From contig NZ_KQ948991.1 of the NCBI RefSeq assembly GCF_001514265.1, positions 223,060 through 287,059 on the forward strand: a stretch of DNA of 64,000 nucleotides, in the 5' to 3' direction. The stretch comes from Streptomyces resistomycificus (lineage in GTDB: Bacteria > Actinomycetota > Actinomycetes > Streptomycetales > Streptomycetaceae). Positions 42,468 to 52,145 of this stretch are shown in pieces. Positions within the stretch are counted from its first letter, which is position 1; each line of letters starts with the position of its first letter. The notes beneath the pieces are model-generated. The model was not told the DNA's origin. It saw only the letters and a list, made by a program, of their open reading frames with translations, and made no database searches. A program made the position numbers and the translations under genes.

Positions 42468-44188
42468 GCATGAAGAACCTGGCCCCGCGCGCCACGGCAC
42501 CGCTGGTGGTCCTCGCGACCACGGGCGGCCTGCTCACCGCGCTCGCCGCGCCCGCGACCGCCGCCACGACCTGCGCCTCGCCGGTCTTCAAGCGGCAGTT
42601 CTTCACAAACACCACCTTCTCCGGGACGCCGAAGAAGACCGACTGCGACAGCGCCATCGACCAGAACTGGGGCACCGGAGCCCCCGCCTCCGGCCTCCCC
42701 TCGAACAACTTCGGCGTCCGCTGGACCGTCACCCGCGACTTCGGCTCCGGCGGCCCCTTCGCCCTGCCCGTCGCCACCCAGGACGGCATCCGCGTCTACC
42801 TCGACGACGTCCGCAAGGTCGACCTCTGGAAGAACGTGTCGAGCACGGTCACAAAGACCGTCAACATCACCATCCCCTCCGGCAGACACACCCTGCGCAT
42901 CGACCACGTCAACTGGACCGGCACCGCCAACGTCAAGTTCGACTACACCCCGCGCACCTCCGCCACCGTCGACACGGTCAAACCCCTCGCCCCCACCGGG
43001 ACCGCCGTCACCTACGACCAGGCCACCGGCAAAGCCAAAGTCACCTGGTCCAGGAACAAGGAGATGGACCTCGCCGGCTACCGCCTCTACCGACGGCTGA
43101 AGGGCACCGCGTTCGGCACCACGCCGCTCGCGACGACCACCTCGACGTCGTACACCGACTCCACTCTCCCGGTGACCGGCGACACCTACTACTACGAGGT
43201 CCGCGCCTACGACAAGGCCGGCAACGAGTCGGCGGGCAGCGCCGACCAGCCCGCCGCCACCGCCGACAAGACCGCGCCCGCGGTGCCCGCCGGACTGAGC
43301 ACGGCCTCCGAGGAGAACGGGCTGTGGGTGGGCTGGTCAGCGGTCCCGGGAGCCGCGTCGTACCGCGTGTACCGGGCGACGACCGCGGCGGGAACGTACA
43401 CCCGGGTCGGGAGCACGACGGACCAGGTGTCCTACGTCGACACCACGGCCGCCGAGGGCAGCACCTACTACTACCGGGTGACCGCCCTCGACGCGGCCGG
43501 CAACGAGTCCGCGCGGTCGGCGGCGGTCAGCGGCAAGCGCCGGGACCTGACCCCTCCGTCGGCCGTGACCGGCGTGACGGTCACACCGACCTCGTACGGG
43601 TTCCATCTGACCTGGGACGCCAACCCGACGCCGGACCTGGCACGTTACGTGGTGCGCCGCGGCGAGCTGATCGGGGACGAGGAGGAGCGGATGTGCTCCC
43701 TCTACCCCGGCTACCACGTGGACGCCGAGACCACCTCGTACGCCTACGCCACCGTCCCGGACGGCGAGGAGTCCTGCTTCGTCGTCGATGCCGTCGACGA
43801 CGACTGGAACTCCAGCTTCCAGTCGACCGGCGAGGCCCAGATCGTCGTCGCGACCGAGCTCGACATGACGCCGAGCACGCCGACACCGGAGGGGTCGCCG
43901 CTCAGTCTGGAGGCCACCGGCGCCGAGGGCGACGAGGGCAACCTGCTGGAGTGGCGCGGACTCGACGAGTCGGCGCCCGAGCAGGCGGGCGGGTACCGCG
44001 TCTACCGCTGGAACCCGGCCACCTCGGCCTACGAGAAGGTCGCCGACGCCGACTCCGGCGCGTTCCAGTACTTCGACACCGGTGCCGCGCGCGGCACCAC
44101 GTCGTACTACTGGGTCACGGCCGTCGCCGCGGACGGTACCGAGAGCCTGCCGGCGGGTGACTCGGCGGTCACCGTACCGGCGACGTGA
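42464..44188 (+). CDS. secreted PA14-like/fibronectin type III protein B
   Basis: ATG 42464 overlaps the stop of protein A; ATG 42470 is also possible. The product has 574 residues. The first ~215 residues (signal peptide, PA14-like module and the first fibronectin repeat) are nearly identical in DNA to protein A, at an offset of 2030 bases, then diverge completely at 43110. Later fibronectin repeats are different: TSTSYTDSTLPVTGDTYYYE, GLWVGWSAVPGAASYRVYRA, VTPTSYGFHLTWDANPTPDL. Shorter by ~100 residues. It probably has the same localisation and binding role. It ends with a strong bidirectional terminator. Confidence 0.85.
   Translation: MSMKNLAPRATAPLVVLATTGGLLTALAAPATAATTCASPVFKRQFFTNTTFSGTPKKTDCDSAIDQNWGTGAPASGLPSNNFGVRWTVTRDFGSGGPFALPVATQDGIRVYLDDVRKVDLWKNVSSTVTKTVNITIPSGRHTLRIDHVNWTGTANVKFDYTPRTSATVDTVKPLAPTGTAVTYDQATGKAKVTWSRNKEMDLAGYRLYRRLKGTAFGTTPLATTTSTSYTDSTLPVTGDTYYYEVRAYDKAGNESAGSADQPAATADKTAPAVPAGLSTASEENGLWVGWSAVPGAASYRVYRATTAAGTYTRVGSTTDQVSYVDTTAAEGSTYYYRVTALDAAGNESARSAAVSGKRRDLTPPSAVTGVTVTPTSYGFHLTWDANPTPDLARYVVRRGELIGDEEERMCSLYPGYHVDAETTSYAYATVPDGEESCFVVDAVDDDWNSSFQSTGEAQIVVATELDMTPSTPTPEGSPLSLEATGAEGDEGNLLEWRGLDESAPEQAGGYRVYRWNPATSAYEKVADADSGAFQYFDTGAARGTTSYYWVTAVAADGTESLPAGDSAVTVPAT
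42512..43109 (+). repeat. near-identical ~598-bp duplication, copy 2
   Basis: Copy 2 of the repeat described at 40482, inside the second fibronectin gene. Beyond 43109 (AGGGCACCG) the sequences part. Confidence 0.9.
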
Positions 44189-44203
44189 CCCGAACACGCG
44201 GAA

Positions 44204-44238
44204 GGGGCCCGGAGGTTCACCACGAACCTCCGGGCCCC
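44204..44238. terminator. bidirectional terminator between fibronectin gene B and hspR
   Basis: Fifteen-base-pair perfect stem GGGGCCCGGAGGTTC / GAACCTCCGGGCCCC with loop ACCAC, between convergent genes. Confidence 0.92.
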
Positions 44239-44266
44239 TCGCGTACGGGCGTGGGCGGCGCCGCCG

Positions 44267-44728
44267 TCAGTCCGACGGCTGGCGTCCCTTCGGGCGCCAC
44301 ACCACCAGCGCGCTGGTCTGCTGCACCTCCTGGTACGGGACCAGGTCGCGGCGGTACGACGCGTGGACCGCGGCCTCGCGCTGCTGCATCGCGGCCGCCG
44401 CGCCGTCCAGGGCGGCCTGCATCTCCACCATCCGGGACTGCAGCGCGGCGACCTGGTTCTCCAGCTCGATGATGCGCTTGATGCCGGCCAGGTTGATGCC
44501 CTCGTCCTGCGACAACTGCTGGACGGTGCGCAGCAGTTCGATGTCGCGTGCCGAGTAGCGGCGGCCCCGGCCGGGGGTGCGGTCCGGGGAGACCAGGCCC
44601 AGGCGGTCGTACTGGCGGAGGGTCTGGGGGTGCAGGCCGGACAGCTGGGCCGCCACCGAGATGACGTAGACCGGGGTCTCCTCGGTCAGCTCATACGGGT
44701 TGCGTCGACGACCGTCCATCTGACTCAT
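44267..44728 (-). CDS. hspR: HspR, MerR-type heat-shock repressor
   Basis: This 153-residue repressor binds HAIR sites and, with DnaK as corepressor, controls chaperone genes. The MerR-type helix-turn-helix is YVISVAAQLSGLHPQTLRQY, DRLGLVSPDRTPGRGRRYSA (~21-60), followed by the coiled coil DEGINLAGIKRIIELENQVA. The tail ends in KGRQPSD. The gene ends the dnaK-grpE-dnaJ-hspR operon; ATG overlaps the dnaJ stop by four bases. HAIR sites at 48477 and 27796 are its likely targets. Confidence 0.95.
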   Translation of the reverse strand: MSQMDGRRRNPYELTEETPVYVISVAAQLSGLHPQTLRQYDRLGLVSPDRTPGRGRRYSARDIELLRTVQQLSQDEGINLAGIKRIIELENQVAALQSRMVEMQAALDGAAAAMQQREAAVHASYRRDLVPYQEVQQTSALVVWRPKGRQPSD

Positions 44729-45912
44729 GCTCCCTTCGCGGCCTGGAACAGCTCCGCCCGCGGGTCCTCACCCGCGGTTGCCTCGCGATACGCCTCGAGC
44801 GCGTCACGAGCATTCCCCGTCACGTCCTTCGGAACACTCACCTCCACGGTGACCAACAGGTCGCCGCGGGTGCCGTCCTTACGCACCGCGCCCTTGCCGC
44901 GGGCGCGCATGGTGCGGCCGTTGGGAGTGCCCTCGGGCAGTTTGAGCGTGACCGGCGGGCCGCCCAGGGTGGGGACCCTGACCTCGCCGCCGAGCGCCGC
45001 CTCCACGAACGTCACCGGGACGGTCACCGTGAGGTTGTCGCCCTTGCGGCCGAAGACCGGGTGGGCGTCCACGTGCACGGTGACGTACAGGTCGCCCGCG
45101 GGGCCGCCGCGCTCGCCCGGCGCGCCCTTGCCGCGCAGCCGGATCCGCTGGCTGTCGGTGACCCCCGCGGGGATGCGGACCTGCATCGTGCGGGACGACT
45201 TGGCCCGGCCGCTGCCCTTGCACTCCAGGCAGGGGTGCTCGGCCATCAGACCGCGGCCCTTGCAGTCCGGGCAGGGGTCGGTCAGCGAGAAGCCGCCGCC
45301 GGAGCCGCGCGCCACCTGGCCGGTGCCGACACAGGTCGGGCACACCCGCGGGGTGCCGTTCTTGTCGCCGGTGCCCGAACAGGCCTTGCACGGGGACTGG
45401 GAGGACATCCGCAGCGGTACGGTCGCGCCCTCGATCGCCTCGGTGAAGCTGAGGGTGACCTCGGAGTCGATGTCCTGGCCGCGCCGGGGCTGCGTACGCG
45501 TGCCCGTGCCGGCGCCGCCGCGGTTGAACAGGCCCCCGAAGACGTCACCGATTCCGCCGCCGAAGCCGCCGGCGCCCCCGCCGGCGCCGCCCTGGGCGCC
45601 GCCTCCGAAGAGGTCGCCCAGGTCGAAGTTGAAGGACCCGCCGCCCGCGCCGGGCCCCGGGCGGAAGCCGCCGTTGCCGAACAGGGTGCGGGCCTCGTCG
45701 TACTCCTTGCGCTTCTTGGGGTCGCCGAGGACGTCGTTCGCCTCGGAGATCTCCTTGAAGCGCTCCTCGGCCTTGACGTTGCCCTTGTTGGCGTCCGGGT
45801 GGAACTCGCGGGCGAGCTTCCGGTACGCCTTCTTGATCTCGGCCTCGGTGGCGTCCTTGGGGACGCCGAGAACCTTGTAGTAGTCCTTCTCGATGAAGTC
45901 CTTGGTGCTCAT
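44725..45912 (-). CDS. dnaJ: chaperone DnaJ
   Basis: This 395-residue co-chaperone stimulates DnaK ATPase and presents substrates. The J domain is at ~6-75 with YKVLGVPKDATEAEIKKAYR and the HPD motif in REFHPDANKG. A Gly/Phe-rich linker follows, then four zinc-binding CxxCxGxG units: CKACSGTG, CPTCVGTG, CPDCKGRG, CLECKGSG. The two C-terminal beta domains start RIPAGVTDSQRIRLRGKGAP. It overlaps hspR (ATGA) and lies 45 bases after grpE. In Streptomyces this is the HspR-regulated paralogue often called DnaJ1. Confidence 0.97.
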   Translation of the reverse strand: MSTKDFIEKDYYKVLGVPKDATEAEIKKAYRKLAREFHPDANKGNVKAEERFKEISEANDVLGDPKKRKEYDEARTLFGNGGFRPGPGAGGGSFNFDLGDLFGGGAQGGAGGGAGGFGGGIGDVFGGLFNRGGAGTGTRTQPRRGQDIDSEVTLSFTEAIEGATVPLRMSSQSPCKACSGTGDKNGTPRVCPTCVGTGQVARGSGGGFSLTDPCPDCKGRGLMAEHPCLECKGSGRAKSSRTMQVRIPAGVTDSQRIRLRGKGAPGERGGPAGDLYVTVHVDAHPVFGRKGDNLTVTVPVTFVEAALGGEVRVPTLGGPPVTLKLPEGTPNGRTMRARGKGAVRKDGTRGDLLVTVEVSVPKDVTGNARDALEAYREATAGEDPRAELFQAAKGA

Positions 45913-45957
45913 CCTCGACGCCCCTCCTCTCTCGTCGTCACAACGATCGGTTCAAGC

Positions 45958-46611
45958 TCAGCCCTCGTCCGGGCCACCGCTCTCCTTGTCGTCGGCCGTC
46001 TCCGCCTCGTCGGCCTTGACGGTCTGCGCCCCCGGCTGGGGTTCGGCCACGGCCACCCGCGCGGGGCGGATGGTGCGCTCGCCGATTCGGTACCCGGGCT
46101 GCAGGATCGCCACGCACGTCGTCTCCGTGACGTCCGGCGCGTACGAGTGCATCAGGGCCTCGTGGATCGTCGGGTCGAAGGGCTCGCCCTCCTTGCCGAA
46201 CTGCTGCAGACCCATCTTCGCCGCCACGGTCTCCAGCGACTCCGCGACGGACTTGAATCCGCCGACGAGTTCGCCGTGTTCCCGCGCGCGGCCGATGTCG
46301 TCGAGGACGGGCAGGAGCTCGGTCAGGAGGTTCGCGTTCGCGATCTCCTTGACCGTGACCCGGTCCCGCTCGACCCGGCGGCGGTAGTTCTGGAACTCGG
46401 CCTGGAGCCGCTGGAGGTCCGCGGTGCGCTCTTCGAGCGCCTTGCGCACCTGGTCCAGCTGGGCCGTCAGGCCGGCGATCTGGGCACTTTCGTCCCCGGC
46501 CGGGGCCGCCCCCTCCCCGGAGGGGGAGGCAGCCTGCGGCTCGGCGTCGTCGGGGGTGGCGCCGGAGGGGACGTCGGGCTTCTCGTCGAAGCCCGGGGTC
46601 TCCTCCGTCAC
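45958..46611 (-). CDS. grpE: nucleotide exchange factor GrpE
   Basis: The 217-residue product starts at GTG 46611 and overlaps the dnaK stop by four bases. An acidic lead ([17 protein letters not shown]) precedes a long coiled coil ([40 protein letters not shown]). The beta domain holds [20 protein letters not shown] and [20 protein letters not shown], the GrpE hallmark. An acidic tail ends it. It exchanges ADP for ATP on DnaK. Confidence 0.95.
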   Translation of the reverse strand: MTEETPGFDEKPDVPSGATPDDAEPQAASPSGEGAAPAGDESAQIAGLTAQLDQVRKALEERTADLQRLQAEFQNYRRRVERDRVTVKEIANANLLTELLPVLDDIGRAREHGELVGGFKSVAESLETVAAKMGLQQFGKEGEPFDPTIHEALMHSYAPDVTETTCVAILQPGYRIGERTIRPARVAVAEPQPGAQTVKADEAETADDKESGGPDEG

Positions 46612-48455
46612 GCGGCACCGTCCTTGCGCTCGTCGTCCACGATCTCGGCGTCCACGACGTCGTCGTCGGCCTTGGCCTCGGACGCGCCCTCACCGGCTCC
46701 GCCGGCGGTGGCCTGGGAGGCCTGCGCGTCGGCGTACATGGCCTGGCCGAGCTTCTGCGAGACGGCCGCGACCTTCTCGGTGGCGGTACGGATCTCGGCG
46801 GTGTCCTCGCCCTTGAGCGCGGCCTTCAGCTCCTCGACCGCACCCTCGACCTCGGTCTTGATCTCGCCGGGGACCTTCTCCTCGTTGTCCTTGAGGAACT
46901 TCTCCGTCTGGTAGACGAGCTGCTCGCCCTGGTTGCGGGTCTCGGCGGCCTCGCGGCGGGCGTGGTCCTCCTCCGCGTACTTCTCGGCCTCCTGGCGCAT
47001 CCGGTCGACCTCGTCCTTCGGCAGCGAGGAGCCGCCGGTGACGGTCATCTTCTGCTCCTTGCCCGTGCCCAGGTCCTTCGCGGTCACGTGCATGATGCCG
47101 TTGGCGTCGATGTCGAAGGCGACCTCGATCTGCGGGACGCCGCGGGGCGCCGGCGGCAGACCGGTCAGCTCGAACATGCCGAGCTTCTTGTTGTACGCCG
47201 CGATCTCGCGCTCGCCCTGGTAGACCTGGATCTGGACGGAGGGCTGGTTGTCCTCGGCGGTGGTGAAGATCTCGGACCGCTTGGTCGGGATCGTCGTGTT
47301 CCGCTCGATCAGCTTGGTCATGATGCCGCCCTTGGTCTCGATACCGAGGGACAGCGGGGTCACGTCGAGGAGCAGGACGTCCTTGACCTCACCCTTGAGG
47401 ACACCGGCCTGCAGGACGGCGCCGATGGCGACGACCTCGTCCGGGTTCACGCCCTTGTTGGCCTCGTTGCCACCGGTCAGCTCCTTGACGAGCTCGGCGA
47501 CGGCGGGCATACGGGTGGAGCCACCGACGAGTACGACGTGGTCGATCTCGCTGAGCTGGATGCCGGCGTCCTTGATGACGTTGTGGAACGGCGTCTTGCA
47601 GCGCTCCAGCAGGTCGGCCGTCAGCTGCTGGAACTGAGCCCGGGTGAGCTTCTCGTCCAGGTGCAGCGGGCCCTCGGCGGACGCGGTGATGTACGGCAGG
47701 TTGATCGAGGTCTCGGTGGACGAGGACAGCTCGATCTTGGCCTTCTCCGCGGCCTCGCGAAGGCGCTGGAGGGCCATCTTGTCCTTGGCGAGGTCCACGC
47801 CGTGACCGGACTTGAACTGCTGGACCAGGTAGTCGACGACGCGCTGGTCCCAGTCGTCACCACCGAGGTGGTTGTCACCGTTGGTGGCCTTCACCTCGAC
47901 GACGCCGTCGCCGATCTCCAGGAGGGACACGTCGAAGGTGCCGCCACCGAGGTCGAAGACGAGGATCGTCTGGTCGTCCTTGTCGAGGCCGTACGCGAGC
48001 GCGGCCGCGGTCGGCTCGTTGACGATGCGCAGGACGTTCAGACCGGCGATCTCGCCGGCCTCCTTCGTCGCCTGGCGCTCGGAGTCGTTGAAGTAGGCCG
48101 GGACGGTGATGACCGCGTCCGTGACCTTCTCGCCCAGGTACGACTCGGCGTCACGCTTCAGCTTCTGCAGGATGAACGCGGAGATCTGCTGCGGGTTGAA
48201 GGGCTTCCCGTCGAGCTCGATCTTCCAGTCCGTGCCCATGTGGCGCTTCACGGAACGGATGGTCCGGTCCACGTTGGTGACCGCCTGGCGCTTGGCGACC
48301 TCGCCGACGAGCACCTCGCCGTTCTTGGCGAAGGCGACGACGGACGGCGTGGTCCTGGCGCCCTCTGCGTTGGTGATGACGGTGGGCTCGCCGCCTTCAA
48401 GAACGCTGACGACGGAGTTAGTCGTGCCCAGGTCGATGCCGACCGCACGTGCCAT
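46608..48455 (-). CDS. dnaK: chaperone DnaK (Hsp70)
   Basis: ATG 48455 ([20 protein letters not shown]) follows GGAGGAATC. The 615-residue protein has the ATPase domain with the phosphate loops GIDLGTTNS (6-14) and [19 protein letters not shown], the [20 protein letters not shown] motif, a substrate-binding beta sandwich ([20 protein letters not shown]) and a helical lid, ending in a variable acidic tail [11 protein letters not shown]. It is the first gene of the chaperone operon. Two HAIR-type repeats lie just upstream, and DnaK is the corepressor of HspR, giving negative feedback. Confidence 0.98.
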   Translation of the reverse strand: MARAVGIDLGTTNSVVSVLEGGEPTVITNAEGARTTPSVVAFAKNGEVLVGEVAKRQAVTNVDRTIRSVKRHMGTDWKIELDGKPFNPQQISAFILQKLKRDAESYLGEKVTDAVITVPAYFNDSERQATKEAGEIAGLNVLRIVNEPTAAALAYGLDKDDQTILVFDLGGGTFDVSLLEIGDGVVEVKATNGDNHLGGDDWDQRVVDYLVQQFKSGHGVDLAKDKMALQRLREAAEKAKIELSSSTETSINLPYITASAEGPLHLDEKLTRAQFQQLTADLLERCKTPFHNVIKDAGIQLSEIDHVVLVGGSTRMPAVAELVKELTGGNEANKGVNPDEVVAIGAVLQAGVLKGEVKDVLLLDVTPLSLGIETKGGIMTKLIERNTTIPTKRSEIFTTAEDNQPSVQIQVYQGEREIAAYNKKLGMFELTGLPPAPRGVPQIEVAFDIDANGIMHVTAKDLGTGKEQKMTVTGGSSLPKDEVDRMRQEAEKYAEEDHARREAAETRNQGEQLVYQTEKFLKDNEEKVPGEIKTEVEGAVEELKAALKGEDTAEIRTATEKVAAVSQKLGQAMYADAQASQATAGGAGEGASEAKADDDVVDAEIVDDERKDGAA

Positions 48456-48476
48456 GGTTGATTCCTCCAGCAATGA

Positions 48477-48497
48477 CTTGAGTGGAACGGACTCAAG
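48477..48497. promoter_or_regulatory. HAIR operator upstream of dnaK
   Basis: CTTGAGT (48477-48483), N7, ACTCAAG (48491-48497): exact HAIR consensus, 21 bases upstream of the dnaK start codon. Confidence 0.95.
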
Positions 48498-48528
48498 TGT
48501 GCATGACGGCCCCCGCTCGGTCAACAGA

Positions 48529-48549
48529 CATGAGTCACGGGGACTCAAC
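48529..48549. promoter_or_regulatory. second, imperfect HAIR upstream of dnaK
   Basis: CATGAGT-N7-ACTCAAC has two mismatches to the HAIR repeat and ends 3 bases before the stop codon of the glycosyltransferase-like gene. Multiple sites upstream of dnaK are known in Streptomyces. Confidence 0.7.
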
Positions 48550-48551
48550 TC

Positions 48552-49583
48552 TTATCCGTTCCTTACACGCAACTGCCCTGTGACCTGCGGTGATGACGGG
48601 CGGCGAACCCCCGTGCGAGGTCCGTGGACCCTGATCCGCAGCAGTGCGAGTACGACGATCAGGGCTGTCGCCGCCACCCAGAGCACCCCGGACTCGGCGA
48701 TCCACCCCAGATGCACGAGGACCGCGACGAGTACCCCGCAGGACGCCCCGACACCGAGCAGGAGCGCCACCCCCTGAGGGGTGAGGCCCAGGCGCCGCAG
48801 CCGGTGGGCGACGTGGTCGGGGCCGCCGCGCAGCAGGGGCCGTCCGGCCAGCCGGCGGGCGAGCAGCACCAGGACGACGTCCACTCCGGTGAGGGCCGTC
48901 AGCGCGAACAACACCCCCGCGCTGGAGGCCGGTTCGTGCCCGGTGCGGGCGACCACGGCCGCCGAGGCGAGCACGAACCCGGTGAACAGGGAGCCGCACG
49001 AACCGAGCCCCACGCGCGCGGGAGGCCAGTTGTGCATCAGGAACCCGGTCAGCGCGGCGGCCAGCACGCTCAGCAGCGCGGCCAGCCCGTCCATCACCTC
49101 GACCGCCGCCAGCACCCCCACCCCGAAGGCGGTCACCACGCCGACGGTGCCGGCCAGCGCGTCCGCGTGGTCGAGCGCCCGGAACCCGGCGGCGACGAAG
49201 ACGATCCAGCCGACCGCCAGCAGCCCGCCCAGGACGCCGGTCTCCGCGTACGGCACCACGCAGGCCGCCGACACGGCCGTACCGCCGACCAGGAACCGTG
49301 CCTTGACGCGCCGCACGTCGGCGATCAGACCCAGCAGGGCGACCGCGGCCCCGGCGACGAGCAGCCCGCGGATGTCGTCGGCGACCGGGGCCATCCCGGT
49401 CCACCCCCCGGCCGCCGTGACCAGGCAGACGGTGAGGACCACGGCCGCGCCGCCGAACAGCGGAACGGGCCTCTGCCGCCGCCGGTCGACGATCCCGAGG
49501 CGCAGGGCCGGGGCGCGCAGCAGGGCGGCGAGCACGGCGGCGAGGAGAAGGGCGGTGGTGGCGGCAGCGATCCCGTAGAGCAC
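48552..49583 (-). CDS. MraY/WecA-family membrane protein with altered catalytic motif
   Basis: The 343-residue polytopic protein has ~11 helices starting MLYGIAAATTALLLAAVLAA. It keeps the family motif DRRRQRPVPLFGGAAV and a late HVAHRLRRLGLT like the HxxHRL motif. The central Asp-rich motif, usually NLxDGxDGLA, appears as RALDHADALAGTVG, so the catalytic pair may be changed. It could be an undecaprenyl-phosphate sugar-1-phosphate transferase or an inactive paralogue. It is immediately upstream of the dnaK operon on the same strand; the dnaK HAIR sites sit at its 3' end. Confidence 0.85.
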   Translation of the reverse strand: MLYGIAAATTALLLAAVLAALLRAPALRLGIVDRRRQRPVPLFGGAAVVLTVCLVTAAGGWTGMAPVADDIRGLLVAGAAVALLGLIADVRRVKARFLVGGTAVSAACVVPYAETGVLGGLLAVGWIVFVAAGFRALDHADALAGTVGVVTAFGVGVLAAVEVMDGLAALLSVLAAALTGFLMHNWPPARVGLGSCGSLFTGFVLASAAVVARTGHEPASSAGVLFALTALTGVDVVLVLLARRLAGRPLLRGGPDHVAHRLRRLGLTPQGVALLLGVGASCGVLVAVLVHLGWIAESGVLWVAATALIVVLALLRIRVHGPRTGVRRPSSPQVTGQLRVRNG

Positions 49584-49802
49584 GGTTCCAAACTAAGCCG
49601 AATGTCATGATATTTGGTGAATAACGCCACGGGCTCGGCGCGCCGTCCCGGGATGGTTACTGAGGTCTGCCTCAGTAGCACAGATCACCGCACGGCTGAC
49701 TACAGTGCGGCACAGAATTGCGGGTAGTCTCAGAGGACCAGATAAGTTACCGCTTAGTAATCTCGCTCGAAGACTCCCCTCGCAGGCCCGAGGAGCCCCC
49801 AA

Positions 49803-52094
49803 ATGCAACTCGCCGCGATCATCGTGTCGCTGGTCCTGACCGTGGTCGGCGTCGCGCTGCTCGCACGCGCCATCGGCCAGTTCGTCCGGTACTTCAAACT
49901 CGGTCAGCCGGTCCCGGCCGGTACCCGTACCGACAACCCCTACCAGCGCAGCGTGACGCTGGTGAAGGAGTTCCTCGGCCACACCCGGATGAACCGGTGG
50001 GGCATCGTCGGCTTCGCCCACTGGTTCGTGGCAGTGGGCTTCCTGACGCTCCCGCCGACCCTGGCGCAGGCCTTCGGTCAGCTCTTCCAGGCGGACTGGG
50101 TGCTGCCGCTCATCGGCGACTTCCTGCCGTTCGAGCTGTACATCGAGTTCATCGGTGTGATGACGATCCTGGGCATCGCGGTGCTCATCGTGATCCGCCT
50201 GCTGAACCTGCCGTCGCGGCCGGGCCGCAAGTCCCGCTTCGCGGGCTCCAAGGCCGGCCAGGCCTACTTCGTCGAGTACGTCATCCTCACCATCGGCCTC
50301 GCGATCTACGTACTGCGCGGCCTCGAGGGCGCGCTGCACCACGTGGAGCACTACGAGGCCGGGTACTTCGCCTCGTACCCGCTGGTCCTGGCGTTCAAGG
50401 GGCTGAGCGTCGGCACGCTGCAGAACCTGGTCTACCTGGTCGCGATGATCAAGATCGGGACCTCGTTCGTCTGGATGATCGTGGTCTCGCTCAACACCAA
50501 CATGGGCGTGGCCTGGCACCGCTTCCTGGCGTTCCCGAACATCTGGTTCAAGCGCGAGGCGAGCGGCGGGACGGCCCTCGGCGGCCTGCAGCCCATGACG
50601 TCCGGCGGCAAGCCGATCGACTTCACCGACCCCGGTGACGACGACGTCTTCGGCGTCTCCCAGGTCGAGCAGTTCTCCTGGAAGGGTCTGCTCGACTTCT
50701 CCACCTGCACCGAGTGCGGACGCTGCCAGTCGCAGTGCCCGGCCTGGAACACCGGCAAGCCGCTCTCCCCGAAGCTGCTGATCATGTCGCTGCGGGACCA
50801 CGCCCACGCCAAGGCGCCCTACCTGCTCGCGGGTGGCGGCAAGACCATGGAGGGCGAGGAGAAGGCGTCCGAGGAGCAGCTCGCCTCGGTGCCGGCCGCC
50901 GCTCTGGCGGAGGCCGAGCGGCCCCTCATCGGCACCGCCGAGGAGAACGGCGTCATCGACCCGGACGTGCTGTGGTCCTGCACCACCTGCGGTGCCTGTG
51001 TCGAGCAGTGCCCGGTGGACATCGAGCACGTCGACCACATCGTCGACATGCGCCGCTACCAGGTGATGATCGAGAGCGCGTTCCCGTCCGAGGCGGGCAC
51101 GATGCTCAAGAACCTGGAGAAGAAGGGCAACCCCTGGGGCCTCGCCAAGAAGCAGCGCCTGGAGTGGCTCAAGGAAGTCGACTTCGAGGTGCCGGTCGTC
51201 GGCAAGGACATCGAGGACCTCTCCGAGGTCGAGTACCTGTACTGGGTCGGCTGCGCCGGCGCCCTGGAAGACCGCGCCAAGAAGACCACCAAGGCCTTCG
51301 CGGAGCTGCTGCACATGGCGGGCGTCAAGTTCGCGATCATGGGCGGCGACGAGAAGTGCACCGGTGACTCCGCCCGCCGCCTCGGCAACGAGCCCCTCTT
51401 CCAGGAGCTCGGCATGGAGAATGTCTCCGCGCTGAACATGGCGTTCGGCGAGGAGATGGACGACGAGGGCAACTTCACCGAGGAGTCGAGGAAGCCCAAG
51501 TCGGCCAAGAAGATCGTCGCCACCTGCCCGCACTGCCTCAACACCCTGGGCAACGAGTACCCGCAGCTCGGCGGCGACTACGAGGTCATCCACCACACCC
51601 AGCTGCTCCAGCACCTGGTGGACGAGGGCAAGCTGGTCCCGGTGACGCCGGTCGAGGGCATCATCACGTACCACGACCCCTGCTACCTGGGCCGCCACAA
51701 CAAGATCTACACGCCCCCGCGCGAGATCATCGCCAGCGTCCCGGGTATCCGCAACGAGGAGATGCACCGCCACAAGGAGCGCGGCTTCTGCTGTGGCGCC
51801 GGTGGCGCGCGGATGTGGATGGAGGAGCGGATCGGCAAGCGCATCAACAACGAGCGTGTCGACGAGGCCCTCTCCGTCAACCCGGACATCGTCTCCACCG
51901 CCTGCCCGTTCTGCCTCGTCATGCTGACCGACTCGGTCAACGGCAAGAAGAACGACGGCAAGGCCAAGGAGTCCATCCAGGTCGTCGACGTCGCCCAGCT
52001 GCTGCTGGAGTCCGTCAAGACCCCGGTCGACGACGAGCCCCCGGCCGGCGGGACCGACGCCGAGAGCGAGCCGGAGCCGCAGCCGGTGAAGTAG
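49803..52094 (+). CDS. HdrD-like Fe-S oxidoreductase with membrane domain
   Basis: ATG 49803 gives 763 residues. Residues ~1-220 have about five helices, including a NarI/HdrE-like part (GYFASYPLVLAFKGLSVGTL). A dicluster ferredoxin domain follows with CTECGRCQSQCP (~302) and CTTCGACVEQCPVDIEHVD (~393). Two CCG (cysteine-rich) domains complete it: ATCPHCLNTLGNEYP, HDPCYLGRHN (~625) and CCGAGGARMW (~663), and CPFCLVMLTDSV. Such proteins move electrons between membrane and cytoplasmic carriers. The redox partner in Streptomyces is not established. The tail is followed by an in-frame repeat beyond the stop (52079-52130). Confidence 0.95.
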   Translation: MQLAAIIVSLVLTVVGVALLARAIGQFVRYFKLGQPVPAGTRTDNPYQRSVTLVKEFLGHTRMNRWGIVGFAHWFVAVGFLTLPPTLAQAFGQLFQADWVLPLIGDFLPFELYIEFIGVMTILGIAVLIVIRLLNLPSRPGRKSRFAGSKAGQAYFVEYVILTIGLAIYVLRGLEGALHHVEHYEAGYFASYPLVLAFKGLSVGTLQNLVYLVAMIKIGTSFVWMIVVSLNTNMGVAWHRFLAFPNIWFKREASGGTALGGLQPMTSGGKPIDFTDPGDDDVFGVSQVEQFSWKGLLDFSTCTECGRCQSQCPAWNTGKPLSPKLLIMSLRDHAHAKAPYLLAGGGKTMEGEEKASEEQLASVPAAALAEAERPLIGTAEENGVIDPDVLWSCTTCGACVEQCPVDIEHVDHIVDMRRYQVMIESAFPSEAGTMLKNLEKKGNPWGLAKKQRLEWLKEVDFEVPVVGKDIEDLSEVEYLYWVGCAGALEDRAKKTTKAFAELLHMAGVKFAIMGGDEKCTGDSARRLGNEPLFQELGMENVSALNMAFGEEMDDEGNFTEESRKPKSAKKIVATCPHCLNTLGNEYPQLGGDYEVIHHTQLLQHLVDEGKLVPVTPVEGIITYHDPCYLGRHNKIYTPPREIIASVPGIRNEEMHRHKERGFCCGAGGARMWMEERIGKRINNERVDEALSVNPDIVSTACPFCLVMLTDSVNGKKNDGKAKESIQVVDVAQLLLESVKTPVDDEPPAGGTDAESEPEPQPVK

Positions 52095-52130
52095 GCGGTG
52101 AGGCAGCCGGTGAAGCAGCCGGTGAAGTAG
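52079..52130 (+). repeat. short QPVK-coding repeat around the stop codon
   Basis: The unit GCAGCCGGTGAAG occurs at 52079-52091, 52103-52115 and 52115-52127. All lie in the frame of the Fe-S protein, each encoding QPVK, and two are followed by TAG. The first TAG is the stop used. Confidence 0.85.
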
Positions 52131-52145
52131 GCGCCACGGATGTTC

